Assembly: GCA_016987375.1 (NCBI GenBank)
Contig: PJRA01000263.1
Location: forward strand, 5,821,734-5,860,858
Reading direction: 5' to 3'
Length of the DNA stretch: 39,125 bases
Source: Brachionus koreanus
Taxonomy: Eukaryota > Rotifera > Eurotatoria > Ploima > Brachionidae
The notes beneath the pieces were generated by a model, which did no database searches, was not told the DNA's origin, and was given only the letters and a program-made list of their open reading frames with translations. Positions 10,732 to 21,095 of the stretch are shown in pieces. The position numbers were made by a program, and so were the translations under genes. Each line of letters opens with the position of its first letter. Position 1 is the stretch's first letter.

Positions 10732-10834
10732 TTGTGACTGACTAACGCGCATACGCAGATATGGTTGCAACCAAGCAGTTATATCTGCCATCTCAGTATT
10801 TTAGTTTTTATTCGCATGCGTTAGTCAATCACAA
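10732..10834. repeat. Short inverted-repeat hairpin
   Basis: Arms of about 22 bp, ttgtgactgactaacgcgc (from 10732) and the reverse complement of gcgttagtcaatcacaa (to 10834), flank a spacer of about 58 bp. One or two mismatches per arm. Non-coding; probably the remains of a small MITE. Confidence 0.6.
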
Positions 10835-10979
10835 AACTACTTGAATTTTGAATCTGATTCGAATAACATTTTTTACTGAATTTATACTTGTACTGAATAA
10901 ACAATTTTATTTTACTTCGGCCTAAGCTTCAATATTTTTAAGTTTTAGAACGGCCGTTTTCAAATACCATTTTTTAAAT

Positions 10980-11620
10980 AAATTTCTTTACAAATAAAAA
11001 ACACTTTGGTAACGTAGGATACCACACGATCCTTTCGGGTAAAACTTTTTTGAAGCTATTGCAGTAAATTCGACTGTTTCCTGAGCCATTTGTCCATATT
11101 ATTTATGAAATTGTTTATTGATACAGAATTTACAATGTGCTGAGGTAAACTATTTCAAAAATTAACTACTCGGTTAGTTAAGAAATGATATCGTTGCATG
11201 CAATTTTTCACTTCTTTTACAATGTATTTATTAGGCCTTTACAAATTGTACGACCGATTACAAGAAAAATTTAAACCATTCTCAATGTTAATAATTCCAT
11301 ATCCATTAATTAATGAAAATAATTTAATTAAATCACGTCTCATACGTCTAATTTTGAGTTCACTTAAGTAAAACATCTTAAGTCTAGTCGAGTAATCGTA
11401 TTTCTGAAGTGAAGGAATGATATTTGTCACTCTTCTGTATACCTTCTCGATTTCGTAAATGTCTTTCTCAAGAAATGGACACCATGAACTTATATCAAAA
11501 TCTCGATGAGGTCTTACCTGTGCTGCTGTAAAGTATTCTTAACGAATCAATGGTCAACTTTTTAAAACTCTTAACTATCAAACCCAAAATACGATTTTCA
11601 CGAGTTGTAGAATATTTGAT
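10980..11620 (-). mobile_element. C-terminal part of a CR1/jockey-like non-LTR reverse transcriptase
   Basis: The minus strand from 11620 reads N-R-I-L-G-L-I-V-K-S-F, a one-base frameshift, then V-R-P-H-R-D-F-D-I-S-S-W, K-V-Y-R-R-V-T-N-I-I-P-S-L, and L-K-I-R-R-M-R-R-D-L-I-K-L-F. After a stop it continues with F-L-T-N-R-V-V-N-F-W-N-S-L-P. This is the well-known C-terminal region after the RT thumb in CR1/jockey-like elements (VRPHLEY...RRATKLIPSL...LRGDMIEVFK...NSLP). The rest to 10980 is the 3' UTR. The element is 5'-truncated and broken. Confidence 0.85.
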
Positions 11621-11797
11621 TTGAAACTTTAGTTTTAGCTATTTTATGACATATAATTAGCAAATCATGTTCATAACCAAAAAATTTCTAGTTTACCAAC
11701 TTTGATCTTTTGACTCATATTCTCATATTGGTTCGCTGTATCAGATGAAAGAAGCTCACCTTGTCTTATATGTCTGAATATTTGTTTTCAACTACAC

Positions 11798-11877
11798 TAG
11801 CGATTTTACACAAACATTTTACCATATTTTACGTTAATTCACGAAAAATATGGTAAAATCCTAGTATAAAATCGCTA
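11798..11877. repeat. Hairpin repeat with two nested stems
   Basis: Outer stem tagcgatttta (11798-11808) pairs with taaaatcgcta (11867-11877). Inner stem attttaccatatttt (11816-11830) pairs with aaaatatggtaaaat (about 11845-11859). The loop is about 14 bases. This is a compact foldback element with no coding capacity. Confidence 0.65.
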
Positions 11878-11897
11878 CTGTAAAATTATGATTCCAG

Positions 11898-12125
11898 CTT
11901 AAAACAACCTTTTTAGTAGCTATTTGCTTTCTTGAGGCTAAATCTGTAACATATAATGTTGTAGCTTTATTTGAAAAGAAAGATTCAAAGGTTATAGAAA
12001 TTGCAAAAGAGAGAGCAACAAATTTGATTTACATAATCAAATATTTAAAGTTTGAGAAAGGATTAGTTAAAAAGACAGATCTTACAGCCTTATTAAAGAC
12101 GGAAGATAAATACAAGATGATATAA
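11898..12125 (+). pseudogene. Exon-like open frame, unidentified
   Basis: A stop-free frame of about 75 codons follows a good acceptor (ttccag, ending 11897) and ends at a TAA near 12123-12125. The translation looks like a soluble protein end: F-L-E-A-K-S-V-T-Y-N-V-V-A-L-F-E-K-K, then A-K-E-R-A-T-N-L-I-Y-I-I-K-Y-L and K-T-D-L-T-A-L-L-K-T-E-D-K-Y. It has balanced composition and no poly-Lys bias, which argues for a real (former) exon. No upstream exon was found; retroelement debris and a hairpin lie directly to the left. It is either the last exon of a gene with distant exons or a gene fragment. I do not recognise the family. Confidence 0.35.
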
Positions 12126-13190
12126 CAGCTTTATAAAACTAAAAAAAAAATACATTTGTATATTATTATTAATATTATTATTTTTTTCCACTCTTACATT
12201 GAATTCGAAATTTTTTTTTAAATAATAAAATAATATTTTTTTTTAAATTTTTATTTCGTTCAAAATACATTAGATAAAAATAAATTAATACCAGACTTGT
12301 GCAAAAGAAAAAAAAAGTCATTTTAAAGTATTTTCAAATTTTATTTAAGTTGAAATTTTAATTTCAAAATTAAGTAGATTAGATTATTTGATAAATTTAA
12401 AGAATTTTTTTTCTCTATATTAAAGTTTTATCTTGTGGAAAACTCAAGAAAAAAAGTCTTTTAAAATTCAAGCCAGTGACTTGACTTTCAAAAAATTATT
12501 ACTTTTGAACAACTCTGGTTGATACGCAACAAAAGTTGTGTAACAAGTTTATTAGAGACGCTTGAAGAGAACAATTGACAATATTTTCATGAACTTCTCA
12601 ATTCGATTCTCTCTTCTATCTTTCTAAGAAGCTTTCCCTTTTTCATTTCTGTTATGATCTACCAAATTAGTCCCTGAATATTTGCAAGTTATAGTATCTT
12701 GCAGACAATACTTCAATGGATTATATTTAAGAGGTTTTGGAGTAATAATTTCTCTTTTTTTTAATTAAATCTTTTTTTTTATCTTACATCGACTTGAAAG
12801 GCGGTTAATGAAATAAATAAATAGTATGAATGGTTCACGCAGTGGCTTATGAAGTATAATTAGAAAATTTTTTTTATGTAAAAAACGACTAAAGTAGTCA
12901 AAATTGAGATATTTTTGCTTTGAAGTCCAGAGAAGTTCACAAAACTGAGCGATCAATTCAAAAGAAGGATCTGGGAGTTAATGTTAGTAGCTATCAGCAC
13001 AAACAAGATAACAAGAAAGAAAAAACAAGCCCTTAGAAAAAATACATTTAAACACAATGATAAGCATGTATGGAATGCGCATCTGAAGAAGGACACCATG
13101 AGAATTGATTCAGTTTAAAAAAGGGCTATCTTATCATTAAACTCTCTTTTCTAAGTTATGAAAAGCATTTAATATAAAAGCATAGCTAAA
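12126..13190. other. AT-rich DNA with weak retroelement traces
   Basis: No complete gene. The last 200 bases before the RT at 13195 contain broken frames (for example L-R-K-N-T-F-K-H-N-D then W-N-A-H-L-K-K-D-T-M-R-I-D-S-V) that could be an unrelated retroelement tail, but the evidence is thin. Confidence 0.35.
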
Positions 13191-13194
13191 TTTA

Positions 13195-14076
13195 ACAAAA
13201 TCAGTGCAGGGGTTCCTCAGGGATCTGTGCTTAGCCCTTTACTGTTTAACATATTTATTAATGACATTCCAAAAAAAGACAAGACTGATACTTGCTACTC
13301 CCTTCTATTTGCAGATGACTTAGTGACATTTTTTATCTTTAAGAAAAAGGGGAATATCGAATCACAAATAAATAAATACTTGAGTGAATTAGAGCCATGG
13401 CTTACCAAATGGAAAATGAAAATTCAGTCGAAAAATCCTCTTTTATAATATTTTCAAAAAGCAGCACATTACCTAAACTCAAGCTCAAATTCTTTAACAA
13501 AAATCTTCCCTACTCAAAATCCATTAAATTCCTAGGCGTAACATTTGACGAAAGATTAAACTTCAATAATCAGGTTAGCGAAATTAAACAGAAATGTCAG
13601 TCCCGGCTAAACATCATTAAAATACTCTCTAACAAAAAATGGGGTCTGAGTAAAACAACTCTAAGCTCAATTTTCAAATCCCTTATAGGTTCAGTTATTG
13701 ACTATTCTTTTCCTTGTTTAAATGTATATAGCGAAAGTAATTTAAAGAAACTCCAAGTTATCCAAAACTCTGCAACACGTAGCATCCTTAAACTTAAATA
13801 TGACACCCCCTCCGAAAGGTTATTTAACTGTGCCCTTCAAGATTTGAAGTTGCATAGGGTCGATAACCGTTTGTTTGATTTAGGCGAGAGCTGTATTAGA
13901 AGAAATCTGCAAAAGCAAGTTCCACTAACCTGTCGACTTGTGAACGAATTTAAACTCAACTTTAAATCTAGAGATATAACATATCCTACTCCATTGTGCG
14001 GTTATTATCTTATAATTGATCAACTATATCCACTTATTCAAACTCCAGTTTTATCTTGATATATATATATATATAA
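13195..14076 (+). mobile_element. Jockey-like non-LTR retrotransposon, 3' half
   Basis: Plus-strand RT starting at A-G-V-P-Q-G-S-V-L-S-P-L-L-F-N-I-F-I-N-D and L-L-F-A-D-D-L-V (intact ADD active-site box, about 13301-13322). A one-base frameshift near 13400-13445 moves the frame, after which 200 codons stay open: I-K-F-L-G-V-T-F-D, the thumb, and a C-terminus with Y-P-T-P-L-C, ending at TGA 14057-14059. A (TA)n run (14059-14076) follows directly, as in non-LTR elements that end in microsatellites. The 5' half (endonuclease, RT fingers) is missing, so it is a 5'-truncated copy. The long open tail suggests it is among the younger copies in the window. Confidence 0.88.
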
Positions 14077-14225
14077 TTTTTTTCTTAAATAAAAACTATT
14101 TTTTATGATTTTTCTAAAAAAACTCTAATTTAAATATGGAAAAAAAATTTAAAATTACAAACAGTTGAAAGAATTTTTAGATTCTAATTTTTTTCTTAAA
14201 TAAAAACTATTTTTTATGATTTTTG
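14074..14225 (+). repeat. 41-bp direct repeat pair after the jockey-like element
   Basis: The words ttcttaaataaaaactattt and tttatgattttt occur in the same order at 14074-14114 and again at 14185-14225, with about 70 bases between the copies. It is a tandem duplication of the element's 3' flank or of its terminal unit. Confidence 0.7.
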
Positions 14226-15740
14226 GATTGATAAAAACATGAAAAAGAAAAAAAAAAGGTATTTAGAATTCATCCAAGTCCCATGCTGTTTATTTGTGTA
14301 CTTAATAATTAAAGGTTAATACCGTTATTTTAAAAACAAAATAAAATATTCAAAATATTTGAATTGATAAATTACATGGGATAAGTAGAAAACATCATTA
14401 TTAAAGAGAACGCAAATGAGATAACTTAAACTAAAATGCTTATTTATCAAAAAATCTTAATCAAGTATGCAATGATTAAAGTGAAAAGGGCCGAACACAA
14501 AACTTAATGTAATTTGAACTCGTTAATTGTTTTATTCAAAAACAAAAGAGCAAAATGATTGGTAAATTTGATTTTCAAAAAGTGATAAATTGAAAGATAA
14601 ATTGATTGGAAAATCTAAAGTCCACTTATCTATAGATAAATATCTATTGCTTGTCAACATGGAATTGAAAAATGTAGTAAAAATAATAAATAAATTTAAT
14701 TAGTCTTCTTTTGTTCTTTCGCTAATAAACGGTTATTTATTATTTTTAGTTCTATATTAATTTTAACTATTTGACTTTATTCTATACCGACTGGAAAATT
14801 TAATAAATCATTGAAACGTATCAAAAAAATTCTTGTCTAAATTGTTTCTTTTGTTAGTGATAAATTGATAATTTATGTGCAAATTTTAAATGAAATAAAT
14901 TATCTTCAAATAGTTTTATTTCTTTTCTATTTTATATAAAAAAATAGTTGTGAATAATTCAGGTAAAGCTTTTTCCAGGGCAGTTCCGAATGCCATGCAA
15001 AAAGATTTTATAAGCGATTTTTAAATTAAGGAGAAATTTTCTTAAGAAAAGGAAATCGTTAGCTAATATTCCCAACTTTTATTTAATCTATCTATTTTTA
15101 AGCTTGTTTTTTATATTAGTAATTACAAATATTTATAATTTAAAATAGTAAAATTATTTAATTCAAATGAAATACATTAAAAATATGATTTTTTTTTTAA
15201 ATCTCATTAAAAGGGACATTTGTTTAAGAGTTTCGAGTGTAGACATGTATTATTTGAGACAGAGTTAAACATATAATTTGACTTAATATAGATTTTTTGG
15301 TAATGTTACATGCTTGACTAAGAATTAAGGCGAATATCTACTGGATTTTTTTTTCATTTAGTTTGATTATAACTTCAAAGCCATATTTTTTAATTTTTCA
15401 AATTAAAAATAATTTGGAAAGAATCTTTTTTCTTAAATTAGGTTTGACTGGTTGAATAAAGGATCAAAATTTTTCGATTATAAATCAATTTATCTTAAGT
15501 TTTCTAAATTTTTTTCAAATGAAAATTGGAAATATTTTCATAAATGAACAAGTCAAGTTTTAATATGAAATTCAAATATCTTTAATTAATTTTTTATTTA
15601 CATCATATTTAAATATTTTTATTAATAAATAATAATTTAATTGCCTTGGCCATCGGGAAGTTCAGAATGGTCTAAAAAACTTCTTTTCAACCCGCATGCG
15701 ATTATAAAAATGTTTATAAAATTAAGAAGATTTATTTATT
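14226..15740. other. AT-rich intergenic DNA
   Basis: About 1.5 kb with no convincing coding signal, repeat or motif. Confidence 0.4.
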
Positions 15741-15780
15741 TATTTAAAATATAATTTAGAGGGAATAGTTCCTCTTGGCA

Positions 15781-15828
15781 GCTCCTAACAGCGTAGTGCC
15801 TTCTTGTCAGCCAGCCTGTTAGGAATAT
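15781..15828. repeat. Small hairpin in a less AT-rich patch
   Basis: tcctaacag and its exact reverse complement ctgttagga flank about 28 bases; just to the left is gaggga-atagt-tcctc. The patch is richer in G and C than its surroundings, but nothing identifies it. Confidence 0.4.
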
Positions 15829-15855
15829 TTTATGTTATTTATATTGCAACTTATC

Positions 15856-15985
15856 AAAAATAGTTCTTAATTTTTGCTTTGTTGCCTTTAGAACAGCAAA
15901 TAAGTGCTTCTCTACTAGCTCTTTTTTCAAAATGAAGCAACAACTTTAATGCTTCGTCAGTTTTGATTTCTAAAAGACAACTAAA
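15856..15985 (-). pseudogene. Exon-like open frame, unidentified
   Basis: On the minus strand, after an acceptor-like tttttag, about 40 codons are open: C-L-L-E-I-K-T-D-E-A-L-K-L-L-L-H-F-E-K-R, then C-C-S-K-G-N-K-A-K-I-K, ending at TGA. The composition resembles a real protein more than random AT-rich frames do. No partner exon was found on either side, and I do not recognise the family. Confidence 0.25.
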
Positions 15986-16870
15986 AACTTAAAAAATATA
16001 AAGAATAAATTTATTTTGTTTCCAAGAGATTAAAGAAAGATACAAACACCTAAGGCTTCTTATAGCCCATCAGTTAAAGAGATAATAAATTTAATAATTT
16101 TTAAATATTTTAGAAATAACTTGTTCTCTATGCTAAGAATATAATTCCGAATAGAGTTTAGGGTGTTAATGAATTAAAAATTTTATATATTTTTTAAGAT
16201 TTTTAATTTCTGATTGATAAATTTTTAAATATTTATTTAGATTTTTTTAAAATGATTGACAAAAAACAATGTAATTAGGTGTCGTTTTAGAAATTAGTTA
16301 AAAAGTAAGTTGTGTGAAAAGAAATATTTTGATTTAAAAAAAAAGAAATGCCGACTTATTTAGCACGAGAATGGAAAGTATTTATTATGATTAAAAATGA
16401 TGCTGAGCGGTTTCTACATGATAATTAAAGAAAATTTTTTAAACAAAAATTTATGACTAAAACGTGTTGCATTTTGCTCATAATATACAAAATCGGAATT
16501 TTGTTTTAGGTTAAATGTATATAAACACAAGAATAGAAGTATCAAAAAGCATCAATTGAAAAGCGAATATCTCTTGGGTTTAAGGAAATAATTAATAATA
16601 GACATACATTTAAATCTTTGTTATAAAAGATTTTTAGGTAGGCTTGAATGGTCAATTAATCAAATTAAAACTCTCAACAGACTAAGCTATTCTTTGACTA
16701 ATCAAAATCGATGCATTAACAAAGAAAAGTTAGATCAGATATCTTTTGTCTAAATACACTAATTATAATCTTTGATTTTATTGGATTTGGTTTTTCAATT
16801 GTAGTGAATGTAATTGGGTTTATTAGATTAGGTATTAAAAAGAGCAATTAATAGCAAAAAGTTTTGAAGG
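15986..16870. other. AT-rich intergenic DNA
   Basis: No open frame or recognised repeat before the inverted-repeat arm. Confidence 0.4.
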
Positions 16871-16877
16871 AAAATAT

Positions 16878-17598
16878 TGAAAATCCTTAGTGTTCAAGCT
16901 CTTTTTTATTTTCTTTGTAAATCATGTTTCAGTTGGATAGAAGATAAAAAATCAATTTTAAATCTGATACAATGGTAAGATAAGCAAAACTATTTGTGAA
17001 AATGAAACTAATTTTAGTCACAGAGTTAATGACATGTTTTAGCTAGAAAAATTCCAACTCAAAACGACATGAGGCTGTTTTCGGTCAAATCAAAAATTAC
17101 TGTTTATCTTAAATATTTTTTGCGAGTCAATAAAATATCAAGTTGTTTTTATATTTATTTTTTCTAAAAAATCATTTGAGCAAACTTTTGCTCAACCAAC
17201 AAATTAAAACCAAAAAAAAAGTCAAGTACCTTTTTTTTTTGTCTTTAATTTAATTTTTTTGAATCATTGAGTATTCAAGTTACGCTTGTCGCAACTAGCC
17301 AAAACATAAAAAAACAACAACATTAGAATAACTCTCAAAATCAGAATTAATTTGATTTGACGTTTTTCAAGTACTTTTGTTTTTAATTTTTTGCTCATCT
17401 TCTGAAATATTTGCGCGCACCTTTGACACGATTTCAAGACAAAGCTCAAGTAATCTTTGTATAACAACTTGACAACTAAAACTCAAAACTCAAAGATTAA
17501 AACTCATTTCAAAAAAAAAAAGCTGGACTTTTTTGTTTTTATTTTTGTTATTTTTTAGTTGTCTTTTAGACTAGACCAACATTGAGTATTAGCACACA
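16878..17598 (-). repeat. 721-bp inverted repeat, left arm
   Basis: This segment is the reverse complement of 21096-21816 over the full 721 bp. The single difference I found by eye lies near the outer end (gtgttc against gaacattaag reversed). Read outward (minus strand) it starts TG and ends CA, as LTRs and several transposons do. It carries a 67-codon open frame (17264-17467, minus) with basic residues followed by a hydrophobic stretch near its C-terminus. An 8-bp direct repeat AAAATATT lies at both borders (16871-16878 and 17598-17605), overlapping the end bases by one; it looks like a target-site duplication but could be chance in such AT-rich DNA. Confidence 0.9.
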
Positions 17599-19339
17599 AA
17601 ATATTAAACATTTATTCAAATACACCTTTTTTATTTTTATCTCTAATAAAATTAGCTTTGATATTTGATATTCAATTTGAATGCAACACATACTTTTTTA
17701 AAAAATTTGCGGTTTGGCCCAAAGTTGAGAACTATGGAGTTAAACCGGATACTATAAATATTTTTTATTTAAGCAATAATATTATGCAATTTTAAGCAAT
17801 TACCAATCAGTTATGTAATTGATGCGAAATTAAAATTAGAATATCTTAATATTTGAACGCAATTAAAGATCAATTTTCGATTAAACATGTTTTTGTTTAT
17901 TGCTAAATATTCATCATGCTAATACTTACAAATATTTATTCAAATAATTATAAAGTGTTGTAATTTTTGTTTATATAATTATTGAAAATAGCATACAAAT
18001 ATTCTGTTTGTACTTGAAATTAAAATTTTTCATATTTTTGGCAGCAAATCATTTAAATTAAGGCTTAATTCATAATAAATCCTTAATTAATAGTTGGGCA
18101 TACTAATTTTGAAAGATTCGACACTTCGAATTAAAACAAAAATATTCCGAATTCAACTTTAACGCTTTTTAATTAATCTGATCAATAATCCATAAAATTT
18201 TACTTTAATTTTTACTAAGTAGAAATAAAAAATATAAAAGAATTAACCTTTTTAAACTTGTTTAATTTTATTTTTCTTTGTATTTGATTTTTATCAATAA
18301 AAATACTTTTTAAGCAAGAAAAATTAATGAAAATTTTTTGGTTGTTTGATAAAAAATTCTTTAAAAAACTTATGAAAGTAACTAAAAATATAAAACTTCC
18401 AAAAAATCTATTTGAAACAAACAACGATTACATCAATAATAAGATGTAATTTATAAAATTCCTTTTATTAAAGAAAGGTTGCGACGTTCTGAGCTATTTA
18501 AAAAAGAGACATCCAAAATATATTGAAATAAATTGTATAAATTTTTTCTAAGTTTAATAAACTTTTTCCTCAATTTCATCTCAACTTTTGAAATATGCAT
18601 ATTTTTTAACCAGAATCTTTTGTATCATAATTTTTTGGTAAACGATTGAATACCAAAGTTAAATCAATAAAGAATTTTATAAAAAGAAAATTCAAATAAA
18701 AGTAGCTACTAATGATTTTAGATGTTATTTTAAATTAAAAAAAGCTTAATTCTTTTGAAATTTAAAATTATCTTTTATTGAAACTTTATCGCAGGAAGAT
18801 TAAACTAATGACTGAAACTAGATTGATGACTATTGAAACTACTCTTAAATTTTTTAATTTTGCAATACTCAAAATTTAATACACAATTTTTACAATTAAA
18901 AGCTAGGGGGTTTTTTCCAAGTTTAATGTTACTACTTTTTATTTTCATGAATAAATTTAATTATTTTTATTGCAAAATATGCTTATTTTCATGGAATTAA
19001 AAACAAAAAGAAGAGATACAACAAAGGGTCTGAGTAAATTTTTTTTTGTTTTAACAATTTTAATTTTTGTTTTGAGTGTTAAACAAAAATTAAAATTGTT
19101 TTGAATACTGAAAATGCTAAAATATTTAAATTGGGGTTAATTTTTAAAATTAAGGCGTTATTAATTTAGAATATTGATAAAAAGTCTTGAATTTTTTAAA
19201 CTTTCTTCAGTATTTTAATGAAATATATTGAGATTATGCTTCAAGTAACCTAATATCAATTAGGTATCTTTTTAGAGAATCAAGTTAGAAAAACAGAAAA
19301 ATCCTAGAACTACTCCTCAAATCATATTAAAATAGATTT
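17599..19339. other. AT-rich spacer between the inverted repeats, left part
   Basis: About 1.7 kb with only short random frames. No gene was recognised. Confidence 0.4.
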
Positions 19340-19396
19340 TATTTTATTATATTTAATTTTTTATTTTTTTTTTTAACATCGCCCATGAGGTGTTTT

Positions 19397-19430
<34 letters not shown>
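19340..19430 (+). mobile_element. 3' tail of a non-LTR retrotransposon ending in (AAT)n
   Basis: The words acatcgcccatgaggtgttt and ctga are followed by about ten AAT units (19400-19430). A closely similar tail, acatcacccatgagattttt, followed by AAAT units, lies at 28966-29005. Non-LTR families of the CR1 type end in such microsatellites. The whole coding part is missing, so this is an extreme 5' truncation. Confidence 0.6.
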
Positions 19431-19593
19431 TAAACTTTTCTATTTTGATTAATTAATAGATTTTTATGAAGAAAAAACTGTAAATAATTTTTTTAAATTT
19501 TATTAAAAATTATGGATTGCAAAAAAAAGTTTCTATACAAATTTCTTTACAAATATGGATCAAATATTTAAACTACAATCTTTTGTTATTTTT

Positions 19594-20265
19594 TTAAACG
19601 TACCAAACTTTTAATTGACCAAATTGATTAAAATTATTTGAAATGTTTTGTTCATTTATAACATTGAAATCATTCAATTGTTGTTCAACTAGGAATTTTC
19701 CATATTGATTGGCAAAATTGGCACTATTTGTTTTCTTAGTTGATTTTAACTCATTTTTTTTCTCAATTGTCTTTTTTAATTTAAATTTTGAATCACTCTT
19801 TTTGTTCAAATGTTCGCGCATTTTTTTCTCTCTAACAAATTTCAAAAAATTGACTTCACATCCCACAATGTTCGTGCTAGTTGTTATATCCAATTTTTTC
19901 TTTTGCATTTTTCGCTTCTTGGTCACAAGTTTATCCAAATCGCATTCTTTACATTTACTGGTTCTCTTTTTGGGCTTGGGAGTGCTGGCTACTTTGATAT
20001 TAAAACTCAAATTTTTACAATCACAATCTTCCGGAACAGCAATACTAGAAACAAAACTGTACTCTTCTTGTTGAAGACCGGCCTCAAATTTTCCAAAGTT
20101 TATCAACGAATCATAGTTTGTGCAGCCGCGACGTTTTTCAACATTTTTGAACTTTGAGCTATCTTTTTGTGGAGTGAGCATGAGAAAAGCACCCGAAATG
20201 CTTAGGCCTAGATTGTCATTGCCGTAAACTGCAGATGTTTCTTCGTTCATTACAAATTTCATCAT
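19594..20265 (-). CDS. Lysine-rich protein of unknown function
   Basis: An unbroken frame of 223 codons starts with ATG at 20265 (a second ATG follows directly) and ends at TAA 19594-19596. Residues 1-75 are mixed and non-repetitive (A-V-Y-G-N-D-N-L-G-L-S-I-S-G-A-F-L at about 12-28). Residues about 80-112 hold a C-D-C and a C-x2-C pair. Residues 95-175 are strongly basic, with K-K-R-K-M-Q-K-K-K like a nuclear localisation signal; the end is Asn/Gln-rich. A length of 223 codons without a stop is unlikely by chance here. It sits alone between the two 721-bp inverted repeats. I do not recognise it. A nuclear or nucleic-acid-binding role is only a guess from its composition. Further exons cannot be excluded. 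Confidence 0.6.
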   Translation of the reverse strand: MMKFVMNEETSAVYGNDNLGLSISGAFLMLTPQKDSSKFKNVEKRRGCTNYDSLINFGKFEAGLQQEEYSFVSSIAVPEDCDCKNLSFNIKVASTPKPKKRTSKCKECDLDKLVTKKRKMQKKKLDITTSTNIVGCEVNFLKFVREKKMREHLNKKSDSKFKLKKTIEKKNELKSTKKTNSANFANQYGKFLVEQQLNDFNVINEQNISNNFNQFGQLKVWYV

Positions 20266-21095
20266 TTCAAGTTTTAAAATTATCTAAAATTAGAGAAAAA
20301 AATAAGTTTTTTTATACTTGATTTAATGTGCTGATAAAACAGCTAAGTGATAGAAAAATTTTATTATCTCGAATGAAATATATGGCACATAAGCTAGTCA
20401 ATTAAGTTGAAATTCTCATAAATCCTTGCATGGAAACTATACTAGGCTGTAAATCAATCAATTAAATACTGAAATTTTGGAATAAGTTAATTGATTGCTG
20501 ATGTTTCATAGAAGATAGAATTTCGAATATTTTATACTGATATTGCTAATTATTTTATATGTACATTATTATAGATTGGGCCTACTAGGAACATATTATT
20601 TTTAGCTTAGTCACCTAATTTACACTTGAAGTGTTCGAATTAGAAATTGAAATTGTGAAAACATTTTTTTTTAAACAAAAGGCCAAATGAGTTTAAAAAA
20701 TGTTCTTTTCTTATTCAACACAAATTGAGTTATGCAAATACCGGTATTTCATCTATTCAATTGCATAATGTTTAATATAGGATTAAAAACTTTTTTGTTT
20801 AACTATGAACTGGTTCACCTTTTTTTTTCTTAACTTATCCTAAATAGCGCCGGAAAAGCTGCTTTGTTCTGAAACATTTATCTATTATTTATTGCATAAC
20901 CTTTACTGGATGTTGGACTGTAGCAAAATGTTACAAAATGTTTATCTCAGACAGAATAATTCACAAAATAAATACTCGAAAGGTAGCAACAAAAGACTAT
21001 CGCCTCGATTTAGCGGCTTTTTCAACAAAAAGTTTATTAGTGTACTGTCCCAGTAACTGGGGCATCATAATTTACCAAGTAGATGCCTTTCAAAA
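20266..21095. other. AT-rich spacer between the inverted repeats, right part
   Basis: Presumed promoter side of the lysine-rich gene. A slightly less AT-rich stretch at 20990-21060 gives a short open plus-strand reading (D-Y-R-L-D-L-A-A-F) without recognisable identity. Confidence 0.4.

Noticed and set aside
14059..14076. (TA)n run as a promoter element
   Set aside because: It directly follows the stop codon of a non-LTR element and fits the microsatellite tail of such elements.
18215..18424. 69-codon minus-strand frame in the inverted-repeat spacer
   Set aside because: Composition is dominated by Phe, Ile, Lys, Asn and Ser as expected from AT-rich noise; no acceptor-bounded partner.
19709..20157. 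Two plus-strand frames (121 and 115 codons) overlapping the lysine-rich gene
   Set aside because: They are antisense shadows: AAA/AAG lysine codons read backward as Phe/Leu-rich frames. The minus strand has the longer frame and a more protein-like composition.
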